64,000 nucleotides of DNA from Posidoniimonas corsicana (GTDB lineage: Bacteria; Planctomycetota; Planctomycetia; Pirellulales; Lacipirellulaceae), in contig NZ_SIHJ01000002.1 of NCBI RefSeq assembly GCF_007859765.1, positions 310,001 through 374,000 on the forward strand, given 5' to 3'. Below, in pieces: positions 18,301 through 25,973 of this stretch (the first letter of the stretch is position 1; every line of letters begins with the position of its first letter). The position numbers and the translations under genes were made by a program. The notes beneath the pieces were generated by a model. That model was given only the letters and a program-made list of their open reading frames with translations, had not been told where the DNA came from and ran no database searches.

Positions 18301-19383
18301 AACCTGATCGGACGCACCGGCGGCATCGCGGGGCGGTACGTGCGGGTGAGCAAGGCGGCCATCACCAGCGACGCAGAGTCCGTGCTCTCCGTCGGCGAGC
18401 TCCAGGTCTACGGGGAGCCACCCACCGATCCGGGAACCGACGGCGTCTACTACACGGTTGACGGCAGCGACCCACGCCTGCCGGGCGGCGGCGTCAACCT
18501 CGCCACCGCCCTGCTGTACGACGAGTCCGCGCCGCCCATCCTGTCGGTGGACACCACCGTCCGGGTCCGCAGCCTACACGGGCAGCTCTGGTCGCCAATC
18601 AACGAGGCCACGTTTACCGTTCAGCTCGCGGGCGACTACGACCGCAACGGGGTGGTCGACTCCGGCGACTACGACTTCTGGCGGTCGAGCTACGGCGCAA
18701 CCGCGGGCGCGGCGTTGCAGGCCGACGGCAACGGTGACGGCGTCGTCGACGCGGCAGACTACTCGGTCTGGCGTGACAACCTGGGCGCCACGGCGCCCGC
18801 AAACGTGGCGACCGCTAGCCCCGCCGCCACAGTCCTTTCCGCGCATTCCCAGGCCAATGCAGAACCGGCGGGCGCCGCGATCACCGAGCCCACCGAGCGC
18901 CCCAACCACGCCTCCTCACCAATGGCGCAAGCAGCGACGGCTATCGACTCCGCGTTGGCGGCAGACGCAACCCCGTCAGCCGGCCACCACGCCGTCGGCC
19001 TGCTGCTAGGCGCCGAGAGCGACCTCACGGAAGGCTCTCGCCCGCACCAGAATCCTGCTGACCGGCTCGCGACGCAGCGACGTGAGCTTCACCACGGCCG
19101 CCCCGGAGAGGTAGAAGCAGAGTCGACCCGTCGGATCGAGAGGGCACACGAATTCGCTCGGTGGAGATTCCGAGCACCTGCCCAATCCGTCGAGTACAAT
19201 GCCGACCGCGACAAGGCGTACCAGATTGCCTTCGAACAAATCGACGCGTTCCACAGCGAACTCGACGGCCGCCTCGGTGACGACCCTGACGTCGCTCGGG
19301 CCCCCGCCCGGCACGGGATGGAAGATCTGGTCCAGGGACTGCGGCGGCGCGTCCGGTCCACCGGCGAGCGTCTTCGATCGTAG
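15307..19383 (+). CDS. Very large secreted CotH-kinase / lamin-tail / dockerin protein
   Basis: A 1358-residue surface or secreted protein. In order: a basic N-terminus with LEPRQML (residues 34-40), a planctomycete LEPR-type motif; a lamin-tail domain (about 43-155, LLITEFLASNSS and SDWIELYNPT); a galactose-binding-like region (180-350); a chitobiase C-terminal-type domain (382-450, VYTTDGSEPS); a CotH domain (about 497-800, NFAKKNFRLQFRS, FDQLDFRSGSHD, VYWGQYHMRERWN); a discoidin-like domain (893-1032); a second chitobiase-type piece (YYTVDGSDP); and a dockerin pair (1107-1160, GDYDRNGVVDSGDYDFWR, DGNGDGVVDAADYSVWR). About 200 charged, low-complexity residues follow. CotH proteins can phosphorylate secreted proteins; kinase activity here is unproven. 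The dockerin repeats should bind calcium. Confidence 0.88.
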   Translation: MGSRKGSLLARLVEAAAPKAGPPTRRKPLRVETLEPRQMLTTGLLITEFLASNSSTLDDGDGNSSDWIELYNPTAATVDLSGWRLTDDAGNLDKWTFPTSATVPQEVLNLEPGEFLVVFASSQDTEDYVDPDGNLHTDFALSAGGEYLGLVRPDGTVEHEYAPEFPAQTTDVSYGLSFASDNTVLIEEGADARYIVPTGPISGWNAPGFDDAGWATGATGIGYETSPAEYAPYLETTVPSNTGTAYLRQTFQVSNPATVTGLTLGLRYDDGFLAYLNGELVASDNVPGNPNWNSNAQGGHSDSDAILFEPFDLSNHVGLLVEGDNVLAIHALNGGNSSDMLIEARLESRVNSLVEPLHAGVFLTPTPRAANGEAFEGILGAPTVSVDRGFYDAPFSVDIVSSDPGATLVYTTDGSEPSLSNGTQTPPPDANSTAQANLTIASTTVLRTAAFRAGHVSPNPTTHTYVFVDDVIASSVMDTGITEDPDYMPLMRQALLDIPTLSFNFENEIVDSSVPEQRTSVEWLAPDGSEGFQIDAGIHAFGGYFTNFAKKNFRLQFRSGYGSSRLDFPLFEGFDNGIPATDSFDQLDFRSGSHDMSQRGFYMSNRFVDDTLLDLGHVAPHGRFVHLYINGVYWGQYHMRERWNADFLAQYYGGDDDDYEAINGNVNNGNNTPGGWSPGEVYDGDGVAWDNINALAGNYQALKQYVDMENYIDYMLLYMAGAAENEYRAGGSADGAVPYTFYHNDADGWLRNAGDRSGNPGPANILGSLVAEGDPDFLTLYADRIQSMFFNDGALAPDQSTARLQERLDEIQLSFLAESARWGYRSPSSWENAANNAIENILTEIPGRMIDNLRAAGTFPLDAPQFSQFGGAVPANYPLEITAGAPQLVNNLALFKPVVQSTDGFDFNGSEAVNGATTDFSHTAPGDATPFLEVDLESESMIETIIVHNRDSSCCRDRFYNITVEVLDANRQVVFRSPVFNPVEPGGTPTDPGEFAQYNLIGRTGGIAGRYVRVSKAAITSDAESVLSVGELQVYGEPPTDPGTDGVYYTVDGSDPRLPGGGVNLATALLYDESAPPILSVDTTVRVRSLHGQLWSPINEATFTVQLAGDYDRNGVVDSGDYDFWRSSYGATAGAALQADGNGDGVVDAADYSVWRDNLGATAPANVATASPAATVLSAHSQANAEPAGAAITEPTERPNHASSPMAQAATAIDSALAADATPSAGHHAVGLLLGAESDLTEGSRPHQNPADRLATQRRELHHGRPGEVEAESTRRIERAHEFARWRFRAPAQSVEYNADRDKAYQIAFEQIDAFHSELDGRLGDDPDVARAPARHGMEDLVQGLRRRVRSTGERLRS

Positions 19384-19501
19384 CGTCTGGCAAGCAACAC
19401 AACCCAGGACAGGCAAACCGCCTGTAAGTCCCTCCGCGCGGCATGCATCCCTTTCGAACGCGCGAGCGGAACCGCTGCCGGCTGGCGAAAGGGCCGCCAC
19501 C

Positions 19502-20500
19502 ATGAGGTCCCGCATCGCGATCGTCATCCCCGCTCGCAACGCCGCGGCGACCGTCGGGCGTGCGGTGCGGTCGATGCTCGATCAAACGGTCCACGACGTC
19601 GAAGTGGTGGTCGTCGACGACGGATCGACCGATCAAACCGCGGCCGCCGCTCAGGCTATTGACGGCACGCGTCTCCGCGTCATCCGTCAACCGCACCGGG
19701 GAGTCGCCGCGGCCGCCAACGCGGCGTTGGCCGCCACGTCGGCGCCGCTGGTTGCGAGGATGGACGCGGACGACTACTCGCACCCGACGCGACTCGCCCG
19801 GCAGCTCGAGCTGCTCGAACGGCGACAACTCGACGTGGTCGGCTGCCAGGTGAACATCGTCGACGAAGCGGGCCGCCCGATCGACAACCTGCGGCGCTAC
19901 CAGCGGTGGATCAACGAGGAAACGGCCACGCCGGAGCAGATCCTCGCGCTGCGGTTCGTGGAGTACCCGCTGGCGAACCCAACGCTGCTGGCGCGGCGGG
20001 AGTTCTTCGAACTCGGTTACCGCGAAGGGGCATTCCCCGAGGACTACGACCTCATGCTCCGCGGCGCTGCCGCCGGCATGCGGTTCGGCAAAGCGGCCGA
20101 GCCGCTGTTGGACTGGATCGACCACGACCGCCGGCTCACCCGCTCGCACGAGCGCTACACGCCCGAGGCGTTCGACCGCTGCCGGCGGACGCACCTGCTG
20201 GCCGGGCCGCTTGCTGGCGTTTCGTCGGTCGACCTGGCCGGGGTGGGTCAGACCGGCAAGCCGTGGCTCCGCTGGCTCCAGTCCGAGGGCCTCACGGTCC
20301 GCCGCGCGTACGACATCAACCCCCGCAAGCACGGCGCGGTGATCCACGGCGTGCGGGTCGACGACCCGCAGCAGATGCCGCCCGCCGACGGCACGCCACT
20401 GCTGATCGCCGTCGGATCGGAAGGCGCCCGGGGCGTGATCACGCCCGACCTGCTAGCGCGGGGCTACGTGCTGGGGCACGACGCGTGGTTCGTGGCCTAG
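19502..20500 (+). CDS. Family 2 glycosyltransferase with an extra C-terminal domain
   Basis: A 332-residue protein. Residues 1-220 are a GT-A fold typical of family 2: IAIVIPARNAAATVGRAV, the nucleotide-binding VVVVDDGSTD, the metal motif MDADDY and the EDYD motif in GAFPEDYDLMLRG. Such enzymes transfer a sugar from an NDP-sugar. The last 100 residues form a separate alpha/beta module (VSSVDLAGVGQTGKPWLRWL through LLIAVGSEGARGVI) that looks like a nucleotide-binding or sugar-modifying domain with no clear function. ATG at 19502 is used because the GT fold starts immediately after it; a longer open frame upstream is not conserved-looking. There is no membrane segment. Confidence 0.88.
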   Translation: MRSRIAIVIPARNAAATVGRAVRSMLDQTVHDVEVVVVDDGSTDQTAAAAQAIDGTRLRVIRQPHRGVAAAANAALAATSAPLVARMDADDYSHPTRLARQLELLERRQLDVVGCQVNIVDEAGRPIDNLRRYQRWINEETATPEQILALRFVEYPLANPTLLARREFFELGYREGAFPEDYDLMLRGAAAGMRFGKAAEPLLDWIDHDRRLTRSHERYTPEAFDRCRRTHLLAGPLAGVSSVDLAGVGQTGKPWLRWLQSEGLTVRRAYDINPRKHGAVIHGVRVDDPQQMPPADGTPLLIAVGSEGARGVITPDLLARGYVLGHDAWFVA

Positions 20501-20546
20501 CCGCCCCGTTCGATCTCTTGCCTAGGTTCTGCCCCAACTTTTTCCC

Positions 20547-20575
20547 TTGCTTTCCTCGCGGCCGCAGCCGATACT
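20547..20575 (+). promoter_or_regulatory. Sigma-70-type promoter of the aromatic leader operon
   Basis: TTGCTT is separated by exactly 17 bases from GATACT. The -10 ends seven bases before the ATG of the leader peptide at 20583, so the transcript should begin at or within a few bases of that ATG. No Shine-Dalgarno sequence lies between. The peptide would then be translated from a leaderless or nearly leaderless RNA. Confidence 0.65.
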
Positions 20576-20582
20576 GACCCAC

Positions 20583-20666
20583 ATGAGCGGCAAGTACTGG
20601 CAATTCTTCTGGTTTAGCTTTACCGGGTTCTTTTATGGGAACCTCGGGGCCGGAGGTTGTGCCTAG
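20583..20666 (+). CDS. Aromatic amino acid leader peptide (attenuator peptide)
   Basis: A 27-codon open frame reading MSGKYWQFFWFSFTGFFYG (residues 1-19) then NLGAGGCA and TAG. Ten of the 14 residues from 5 to 18 are aromatic: six Phe, two Trp and two Tyr. Such a run has no plausible role except as a ribosome sensor of charged aromatic tRNAs. The peptide is followed by a strong intrinsic terminator and then the DAHP synthase gene, the committed step that makes these amino acids. The codons for Leu21 to Ala23 overlap the strand that can pair with the terminator (20643-20650). The mix of Phe, Tyr and Trp suggests response to the whole aromatic pool rather than one amino acid. Confidence 0.85.
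   Translation: MSGKYWQFFWFSFTGFFYGNLGAGGCA
20640..20658 (+). promoter_or_regulatory. Early hairpin overlapping the antiterminator strand
   Basis: AACCTC (20640-20645) and GAGGTT (20653-20658) can pair around a seven-base loop. The stem lies in the last codons of the leader peptide and would hide part of the strand CTCGGGGC (20643-20650). That strand can otherwise pair with GCCCCGAG (20700-20707) to block the terminator. It plays the part of a 1:2-type structure. Confidence 0.5.
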
Positions 20667-20696
20667 TCAGACTGCTCCAGTTTGATCGCGGATAAC

Positions 20697-20734
20697 AAAG
20701 CCCCGAGAACCCCAGTGGTCCTCGGGGCTTTTTT
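20697..20734 (+). terminator. Attenuator terminator upstream of DAHP synthase
   Basis: AAAGCCCCGAG (20697-20707) pairs with CTCGGGGCTTT (20721-20731), an 11-bp stem followed by an unbroken T-run. It stands 30 bases after the leader peptide stop and 117 bases before the DAHP synthase ATG. The 5' arm can also pair over 8 bp with CTCGGGGC at 20643-20650, an exact copy of the start of the 3' arm, so terminator and antiterminator are mutually exclusive. Confidence 0.88.
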
Positions 20735-20850
20735 CGTTTTGTAGCTCGTTTCTTGCCTTTCGCCGGCGGTCCGTTGTCAGTTGCGGACGCGCCTGTGGCG
20801 GGCAACCGGACCACCACAGGCAACGGACAACTGACCACGGACCCAAGACC

Positions 20851-21864
20851 ATGATTGTCGTGATGCGTAGCGGCGCGACCGAACAGGAAATCAATCACAT
20901 GATCGAGCAGGTGGAAGAGTTGGGACTCAAGGCAAACGTGCTGCGGGGCACCGAGCGGACGGTGATCGCCGCCATCGGCGACGAACGGGTCGACGGCGTG
21001 CAGACGCTCGAGAGCTCGCCCGGCGTCGAATCGGTGATGCCGGTGCTCGCCCCCTACAAGCTGGCCAGCCGCGAGGCGCACGACGCCACCAGCGTCGTGA
21101 CGGCCGGCTCGCTGTCGGTCGGCGGCAAGCAGGTCGGCGTGATGGCCGGGCCTTGTTCCGTGGAATCTGAAGAGCAGCTCATGACCACCGCCCGCGCCGT
21201 CAAGGCGGCCGGCGCCACGGCGCTCCGCGGCGGCGCGTTCAAGCCCCGCACCAGCCCTTACAGCTTCCAGGGCATGAAAGAGGACGGCCTCAAGCTGCTG
21301 GCCGCCGCCCGGGACGAGACCGGCCTGGCGGTCGTCACCGAGGTGGTCGCCCCGGACGATGTGGACCTCGTCGGCGAGTACGCCGACGTGCTGCAGATCG
21401 GCGCCCGCAACATGCAGAACTACCGCCTGCTGGAAGCGTGTGGCAAGAGCCACCGAGCGGTGCTGCTGAAGCGCGGGCCGAGCGCCACCATCGACGAGAT
21501 GCTGCTGGCCGCCGAGTACATCCTCGATGGCGGCAACCCCAACGTGATGCTGTGCGAGCGCGGCATCCGCACGTTCGAGTCCCACACCCGCTTCACGCTT
21601 CCGCTGGCCACCGTGCCGTACCTGCAGCAGAAGACGCACCTGCCCGTGATCATCGACCCCAGCCACGGCACGGGCCACACCGCGCTGGTGCCGGCGATGG
21701 CCAAGGCCGCGATCGCCGCGGGCGCCGACGGCGTCATCGTCGAGGTCCACCCCGACCCGGAGCACGCCATGAGTGACGGCTACCAGTCGCTCCGCTGCGA
21801 GCAGTTCGAAGAGATGATGCAGCAGTGCCGCCGCGTGGCCGAGGCGGTCGACCGGACGCTGTAG
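20851..21864 (+). CDS. aroF: 3-deoxy-7-phosphoheptulonate (DAHP) synthase
   Basis: Condenses phosphoenolpyruvate with erythrose 4-phosphate, the first committed step of the shikimate pathway to Phe, Tyr and Trp. It has 337 residues. An N-terminal ferredoxin-like (ACT-like) regulatory domain covers about 1-70 ([15 protein letters not shown]), followed by the TIM barrel with [48 protein letters not shown] and [10 protein letters not shown]. This is the type I-beta form found in Thermotoga and Bacillus, in which the N-terminal domain mediates feedback inhibition. The upstream leader peptide and terminator suggest a second, transcriptional layer of control by aromatic amino acids. The symbol is given for function; the family is also called aroG or aroA(G). 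Confidence 0.95.
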   Translation: MIVVMRSGATEQEINHMIEQVEELGLKANVLRGTERTVIAAIGDERVDGVQTLESSPGVESVMPVLAPYKLASREAHDATSVVTAGSLSVGGKQVGVMAGPCSVESEEQLMTTARAVKAAGATALRGGAFKPRTSPYSFQGMKEDGLKLLAAARDETGLAVVTEVVAPDDVDLVGEYADVLQIGARNMQNYRLLEACGKSHRAVLLKRGPSATIDEMLLAAEYILDGGNPNVMLCERGIRTFESHTRFTLPLATVPYLQQKTHLPVIIDPSHGTGHTALVPAMAKAAIAAGADGVIVEVHPDPEHAMSDGYQSLRCEQFEEMMQQCRRVAEAVDRTL

Positions 21865-21901
21865 CCGCGTGCTTGGTGTGAAAGGCACGCCCCCCAGAAG
21901 C

Positions 21902-21926
21902 CTCCCTCCCCGACAGGGGGAGGGGA
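21902..21926. terminator. GC-rich hairpin between convergent genes
   Basis: CTCCCTCCCC and GGGGGAGGGGAG pair around a GACA loop with one bulge. It lies between the ends of DAHP synthase and the gene on the other strand, where a shared transcript end is expected. There is no long T-run on either side, so Rho-independent action is unsure. Confidence 0.45.
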
Positions 21927-21957
21927 GTTGGGGCTGCTTTGGCGCGAAATTCTCCGA

Positions 21958-24054
21958 CTAGCTTTCGATTAACCCATTCCGCACCAGCCAGTCGTACGCC
22001 GCGCGGTGGCCGTCGTCGGCGGCGTGGATCACCAGCGCGCGGGCGGGGGCGTCGAAGCGGATCGCGACGGGCGTTTTGAGCTGCGACAGCTCGCCAGTTA
22101 GCTCGTCGGCCGACTCGGCGCCGTCGGCGTTCTTCGCGAGCGGGTAGAACTCGGTCGTCGGGTACTCGGCGGCGGCGTCGGCGCGGCCGGCGATCTGCAG
22201 CGTGCGCTCGTCGACCACCCGCCAGCCGAGGCCCAGCGGGTGGAGCACGCCGTCCAGCGAGTCGCGCCACGGCTGGTCCCGTGACGAGCACCGCACCTGC
22301 GACTGCGGCCCGAGCTCCGCACGCGCGACCGACGACCAGTCGACCAGGATCTCCAAGCCTGACGCGCCGCGCCAATGGTCCAGCACGTCGGCAAACGGGG
22401 TCGGCGCGACGAAGCTGAAGGTCGCGCTGCGGCTCAGCGGCGACTCGAGCCGCGCGAGCGGCGGGCGGGTGGCGAGCAGCGCCGCGGGGTACTTGGTCTT
22501 CTGCGGCAGGCCCCTTGCGCGGCGCAGGCGTTCGCAGAAGATCACCAGGTCGAAGTGCGTGTTGGCCGGGCCGGCGAACTTGAGCTTCTGGCCGTCGACC
22601 GACAGGGTCCCCTCCGACGTGCTGGGGACCATCGCCGCTGCCAGGGCGCAGAGCTCGTCCAGCTCGGCAGGGCTGCCGGCCAGGTCGGCCGCGGAGTACG
22701 CGCCGGTGCGCTCAGTCTGGCCTCCCAGCCGGGTGAGCGTGAGCTGGCCGTCCCGCTCGGCGTACATCAACCGGAGCGGCTTCAGGGTTTCGCTCAAGAG
22801 GTCTCCCAGCGTGGCGTTCGCGCCGCTGATGCGGATGCGGGACCGGGCGCTCACGCCGGCGCGGGCCAGGGCCTGCGGGTCGATGGTGACCGGCGCGCCG
22901 GCCAGCTCGCTCCAGACGCGGACCCCGTGGGTCAGCGGCGCCTCGGGGAGCTGCAACTCGGGGAGCGTGTCGCCGAGCCGACGCGCAAGGTCGACCGGGC
23001 GGTGGTTCTCAAAGGCGGTCGTGCCGCGCTCCACCCACACGCGTTCCACCCTGCCCCGCTCGGCGAGCTGCCCGTCGATCCGATTGAGCTCTTCGGTTGG
23101 CGGCGGCTCGGTCGGGGGCGTTTGACCGGACCGCGCGTTCCAGCCGATCGCCAACCGGGGCGCCTCGGCCGGTTCGGGCTCTGGCTCGGGCGGCTTGCGG
23201 TCGCCGCGCAGCATCACCAGGTCCAGCTTGCTGGGGTCGAATTCGAGCGGGTCGATCTCGGGCGGCGCGTCGGACAGCGGCGTGGGCGGGTCGTTCGTCG
23301 CGATCCGCTTCTCGGCTACCCGGGGCGTGGGATCAGGTTGCTGTCTCACTGGTTGGCCAGGTGGCTCGGCCGGCTGCTGCGCGGTGACGGCTTCATCTTC
23401 CAGCGGCGGCAGCTCTGGGACGATGGGCGCGGGATCTTCAACGGGCGGCTCGGCCCCAACGTCGGCAGAGTTCTCTGGCGGCGTGCTCGGCGCGGGAACC
23501 AAGGGCTGATCACCGCTGCTTGTCGAGTCAATTTGGCTGGCAGCGGGCGAAGCCGCTTGCTCCGCCTGCGCCAGCTCACTGGGGTCCGGTTCGCCGGATG
23601 TCAGCCAGTACGCGACGGCCCCGAATACAATCAGGATCGCTCCGCCGGCGCCGGTAATCAGCGCGGTCTTCTGCCCGGCCGCCTCGATCGGCGAGACCCG
23701 GGCCGCGGCGTCGGCCGGTAGCGGAGCCGCCGCGGCGGCTTCGGCTGGCTGCGGGGCGGGCGACTGCGTGGTGGGAGCTTGTGTGGCTGCCGGTTGAGGT
23801 TTGGGCGCCGCGTCGTCGAGTCCGAGCTGGTCGACCGAGTCGAAGTCGCTCGCAGCGACCGGGGCGGCCGCTGCCGGCGCGACCGCGGCGGCGGGGCTGC
23901 GTTCCGCGCCCCCGTCCGGCGCACCCTCTTCCTTCGGCACCAGGTGCACCATCGAGCCGCACTTGGGGCAGCTGTGGATCTGCCCCACCAGCGACTCACG
24001 GGCCACCTTCAGCCAGGACTGGCAGGTCTCGCACTGGACGCGGAAAGGAAGCAT
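21958..24054 (-). CDS. Zinc-ribbon, membrane-anchored protein with repeated STN-like modules
   Basis: A 698-residue protein of unknown function. The N-terminus is a zinc ribbon (CETC at 8-11 and CPKC at 29-32). A long Ala/Pro-rich linker leads to one transmembrane helix at about 130-152. A second Pro/Glu-rich linker follows, then two or three copies of an alpha/beta module in the C-terminal half, seen as VRVWSELAGAPVTIDPQAL with GDLLSETLKPLRL, and DVLDHWRGASGLEILVDW with DSLDGVLHPLGLGWRV. These resemble the secretin/TonB short N-terminal (STN-like) fold. The topology is cytoplasmic ribbon, periplasmic modules. ATG at 24054 is preferred to TTG at 24063. It lies 88 bases after the next gene on the same strand. 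Confidence 0.65.
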   Translation of the reverse strand: MLPFRVQCETCQSWLKVARESLVGQIHSCPKCGSMVHLVPKEEGAPDGGAERSPAAAVAPAAAAPVAASDFDSVDQLGLDDAAPKPQPAATQAPTTQSPAPQPAEAAAAAPLPADAAARVSPIEAAGQKTALITGAGGAILIVFGAVAYWLTSGEPDPSELAQAEQAASPAASQIDSTSSGDQPLVPAPSTPPENSADVGAEPPVEDPAPIVPELPPLEDEAVTAQQPAEPPGQPVRQQPDPTPRVAEKRIATNDPPTPLSDAPPEIDPLEFDPSKLDLVMLRGDRKPPEPEPEPAEAPRLAIGWNARSGQTPPTEPPPTEELNRIDGQLAERGRVERVWVERGTTAFENHRPVDLARRLGDTLPELQLPEAPLTHGVRVWSELAGAPVTIDPQALARAGVSARSRIRISGANATLGDLLSETLKPLRLMYAERDGQLTLTRLGGQTERTGAYSAADLAGSPAELDELCALAAAMVPSTSEGTLSVDGQKLKFAGPANTHFDLVIFCERLRRARGLPQKTKYPAALLATRPPLARLESPLSRSATFSFVAPTPFADVLDHWRGASGLEILVDWSSVARAELGPQSQVRCSSRDQPWRDSLDGVLHPLGLGWRVVDERTLQIAGRADAAAEYPTTEFYPLAKNADGAESADELTGELSQLKTPVAIRFDAPARALVIHAADDGHRAAYDWLVRNGLIES

Positions 24055-24142
24055 GTGGGACAAGGGGTCGTGGGCCTCGCTGAGAGTTACCGGTTGGTCC
24101 GACAGGTCAACGGTTTCGTCGTCGGGGTCGTCAGCTATTGCG

Positions 24143-25840
24143 TCAGCTCCCGCCCGCGGGCAGGAAAACGCTGGGCAGCTTGTCGCCCCGCTTCTGGGCG
24201 GCGCTGCGGGTGGTGATGTAAATCGTGGGCCGGCCGGTGTCGTCGGGCCGCACGGTGTAGACGAGCTTCTGTTTTTCGTCGGCGGGTCCGGTCGCCGTGC
24301 GGTCCGGGTTGGCCCGTTGCAGGATCTCCAGCAGCACCTGCTGGGCCGGCTGCCGGGCGGCCTGCATCCCGAACGACTGGTTCTTCGTGATGCCCTCTAA
24401 TTGTAGATCACTCCCCACAATCACGATGGGCGCCTGCATCTCGTCGGCCAGGTATTTCACCGCCATCTCAAGCGTATCGCGCGCAAACGAGACGCTCACC
24501 TCCTGGCCCAGTTTCTGCTCGATTGTCCGCGGCGCCGGAGGGGCTGTAGCGGTCGTGCCGGGCGCGCCGACCGCCCCCGACGAGAGTTGCGCAAGCATCA
24601 GCTCGGATGCCGCCAGCAGGTTCTCGCCTGCGGGAAGTGGCAAGTAGGCGTTGAGCACCGCCGCGTCGTCCTCGACGCCGGTGCGGGTGTACTCCGCGAG
24701 CAGCCGCAGCATGGCGGGCAGCTGGGCAACCACCCGCCGGCCGTGCGGGGCGGGGTTGAGGTCGAGCACCGCGAGCTGCAGGTCGCTCGGCCAGCCGGCG
24801 ATGCGGCTCTTGAGCTGCGACGCGAGCCGCGTGGGGGTCACCTCCGCGGCCGAGACGCCACGCGCCTCGGCGTAGAAGTCGTCACCCCAGTGCAGGCTGA
24901 GCGAGCCGGCCCGCAGCGCATCGGGCAGGAACTCGAACACGGGCGACTCGAGCGACTCGGTCACGCCGGTGAACAGCGCGCGACCATCGGTGAAGAAGAA
25001 GCTGGGCGCTGCGAGCAGCGTGGCGTGGCGGTCGCCGTCGATCTGGGCGGCCAGCAGCTCGACCTCGCGCCGCAGCGGCGGCGCGGCGCCGGCGGCTTCA
25101 ATCACCTCGTGCAGCGCGGCCCGGGGAGCGACAACAAACAGCCGGCCATCTTCCTGCTCGGGGGCGAAGCCGCACCACGGCGCGCCGACGTGGTAGCTGG
25201 CGCCCTCGTGGGTCGCCGCCCGCAGGTTGGCGTACGGCGGCGGCAGGCGGAGGGCTTCCGCCTGGCGGGCGAGCGGCTCCAAAGGCGTCACAACCAGCGC
25301 GGCCTCAAGCTGCGCGCCGCCGGCGCCGCGCACGCCGATCAGCAGGCGGTCGATCTCGCGGAGCTTGAGCCCGGTCGCGGCGGCCAGCCCCCGCAGCAGC
25401 GCAATGCCCTGCGGGCCCAGCGCGCGGAGCGAGCCCTCGCCGGCGGGGCTGGCGAGCAGCTCGGCCGGCCGGCAGTGGAGGATCAGGTCGCACCCCGGCG
25501 GCAGGTACGCCAGCGAGATCGGCCCGCCATCGGTCGGCGACGCCCACAGCGTGCGGCCGTCGTCGTCAACCAGCTGGGGCCCGGCTGGTTCGGGCGGGGC
25601 GCTCTCTTCCTGGACAGCGTCGCCGGGCCCGTCGGCGGCTGTGTCTACGGGCGGGGCAGCAGGCGTCGCGGCGGGGCCTGTGGCGGTTGGCTTCGGCGGC
25701 CCGCTGGTCAGCAGCACGGCCGCTACGATGACCGAGAGGACCGCCAGCACGCCGCCGGTGATCAGCAGCTGGTTGCGTTGCCGGTTCTTGCGGCGCGGCT
25801 TCTCGCGGACGGTCAGCTTCTGCGGCGGCGGGGCGGGCAT
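24143..25840 (-). CDS. Membrane-anchored protein of unknown function, STN-like C-terminus
   Basis: A 565-residue protein. A basic N-terminus (KPRRKNRQRNQ) precedes one transmembrane helix (about 24-45), a low-complexity Pro/Ala linker and a 350-residue exported region. The C-terminal 120 residues contain FARDTLEMAVKYLADEMQAPIVIVG and LLEILQRANPD, an STN-like pattern also seen in the downstream gene. Planctomycetes have many such large, single-pass proteins, mostly unassigned. It precedes the zinc-ribbon gene on the same strand and probably shares its transcript, suggesting the two exported parts work together. No enzymatic residues were recognised. Confidence 0.6.
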   Translation of the reverse strand: MPAPPPQKLTVREKPRRKNRQRNQLLITGGVLAVLSVIVAAVLLTSGPPKPTATGPAATPAAPPVDTAADGPGDAVQEESAPPEPAGPQLVDDDGRTLWASPTDGGPISLAYLPPGCDLILHCRPAELLASPAGEGSLRALGPQGIALLRGLAAATGLKLREIDRLLIGVRGAGGAQLEAALVVTPLEPLARQAEALRLPPPYANLRAATHEGASYHVGAPWCGFAPEQEDGRLFVVAPRAALHEVIEAAGAAPPLRREVELLAAQIDGDRHATLLAAPSFFFTDGRALFTGVTESLESPVFEFLPDALRAGSLSLHWGDDFYAEARGVSAAEVTPTRLASQLKSRIAGWPSDLQLAVLDLNPAPHGRRVVAQLPAMLRLLAEYTRTGVEDDAAVLNAYLPLPAGENLLAASELMLAQLSSGAVGAPGTTATAPPAPRTIEQKLGQEVSVSFARDTLEMAVKYLADEMQAPIVIVGSDLQLEGITKNQSFGMQAARQPAQQVLLEILQRANPDRTATGPADEKQKLVYTVRPDDTGRPTIYITTRSAAQKRGDKLPSVFLPAGGS

Positions 25841-25885
25841 GGTTTAAGTCTACGGCGCCCATCCGGCCCTGGCCACGGACCGCGA

Positions 25886-25914
25886 TTGCGGGCGCCTGCC
25901 GGCTGTCCTACAGT
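25886..25914 (+). promoter_or_regulatory. Sigma-70-type promoter for glutamate dehydrogenase
   Basis: TTGCGG and TACAGT are separated by 17 bases, about 60 bases before the gene start. A start site near 25921 would give a short leader. Confidence 0.5.
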
Positions 25915-25973
25915 GTGGGCAGCCAGGCCCGGCGCCGCCCTGAACCGCACGCCCCAGCACGACCAACGCCGCC

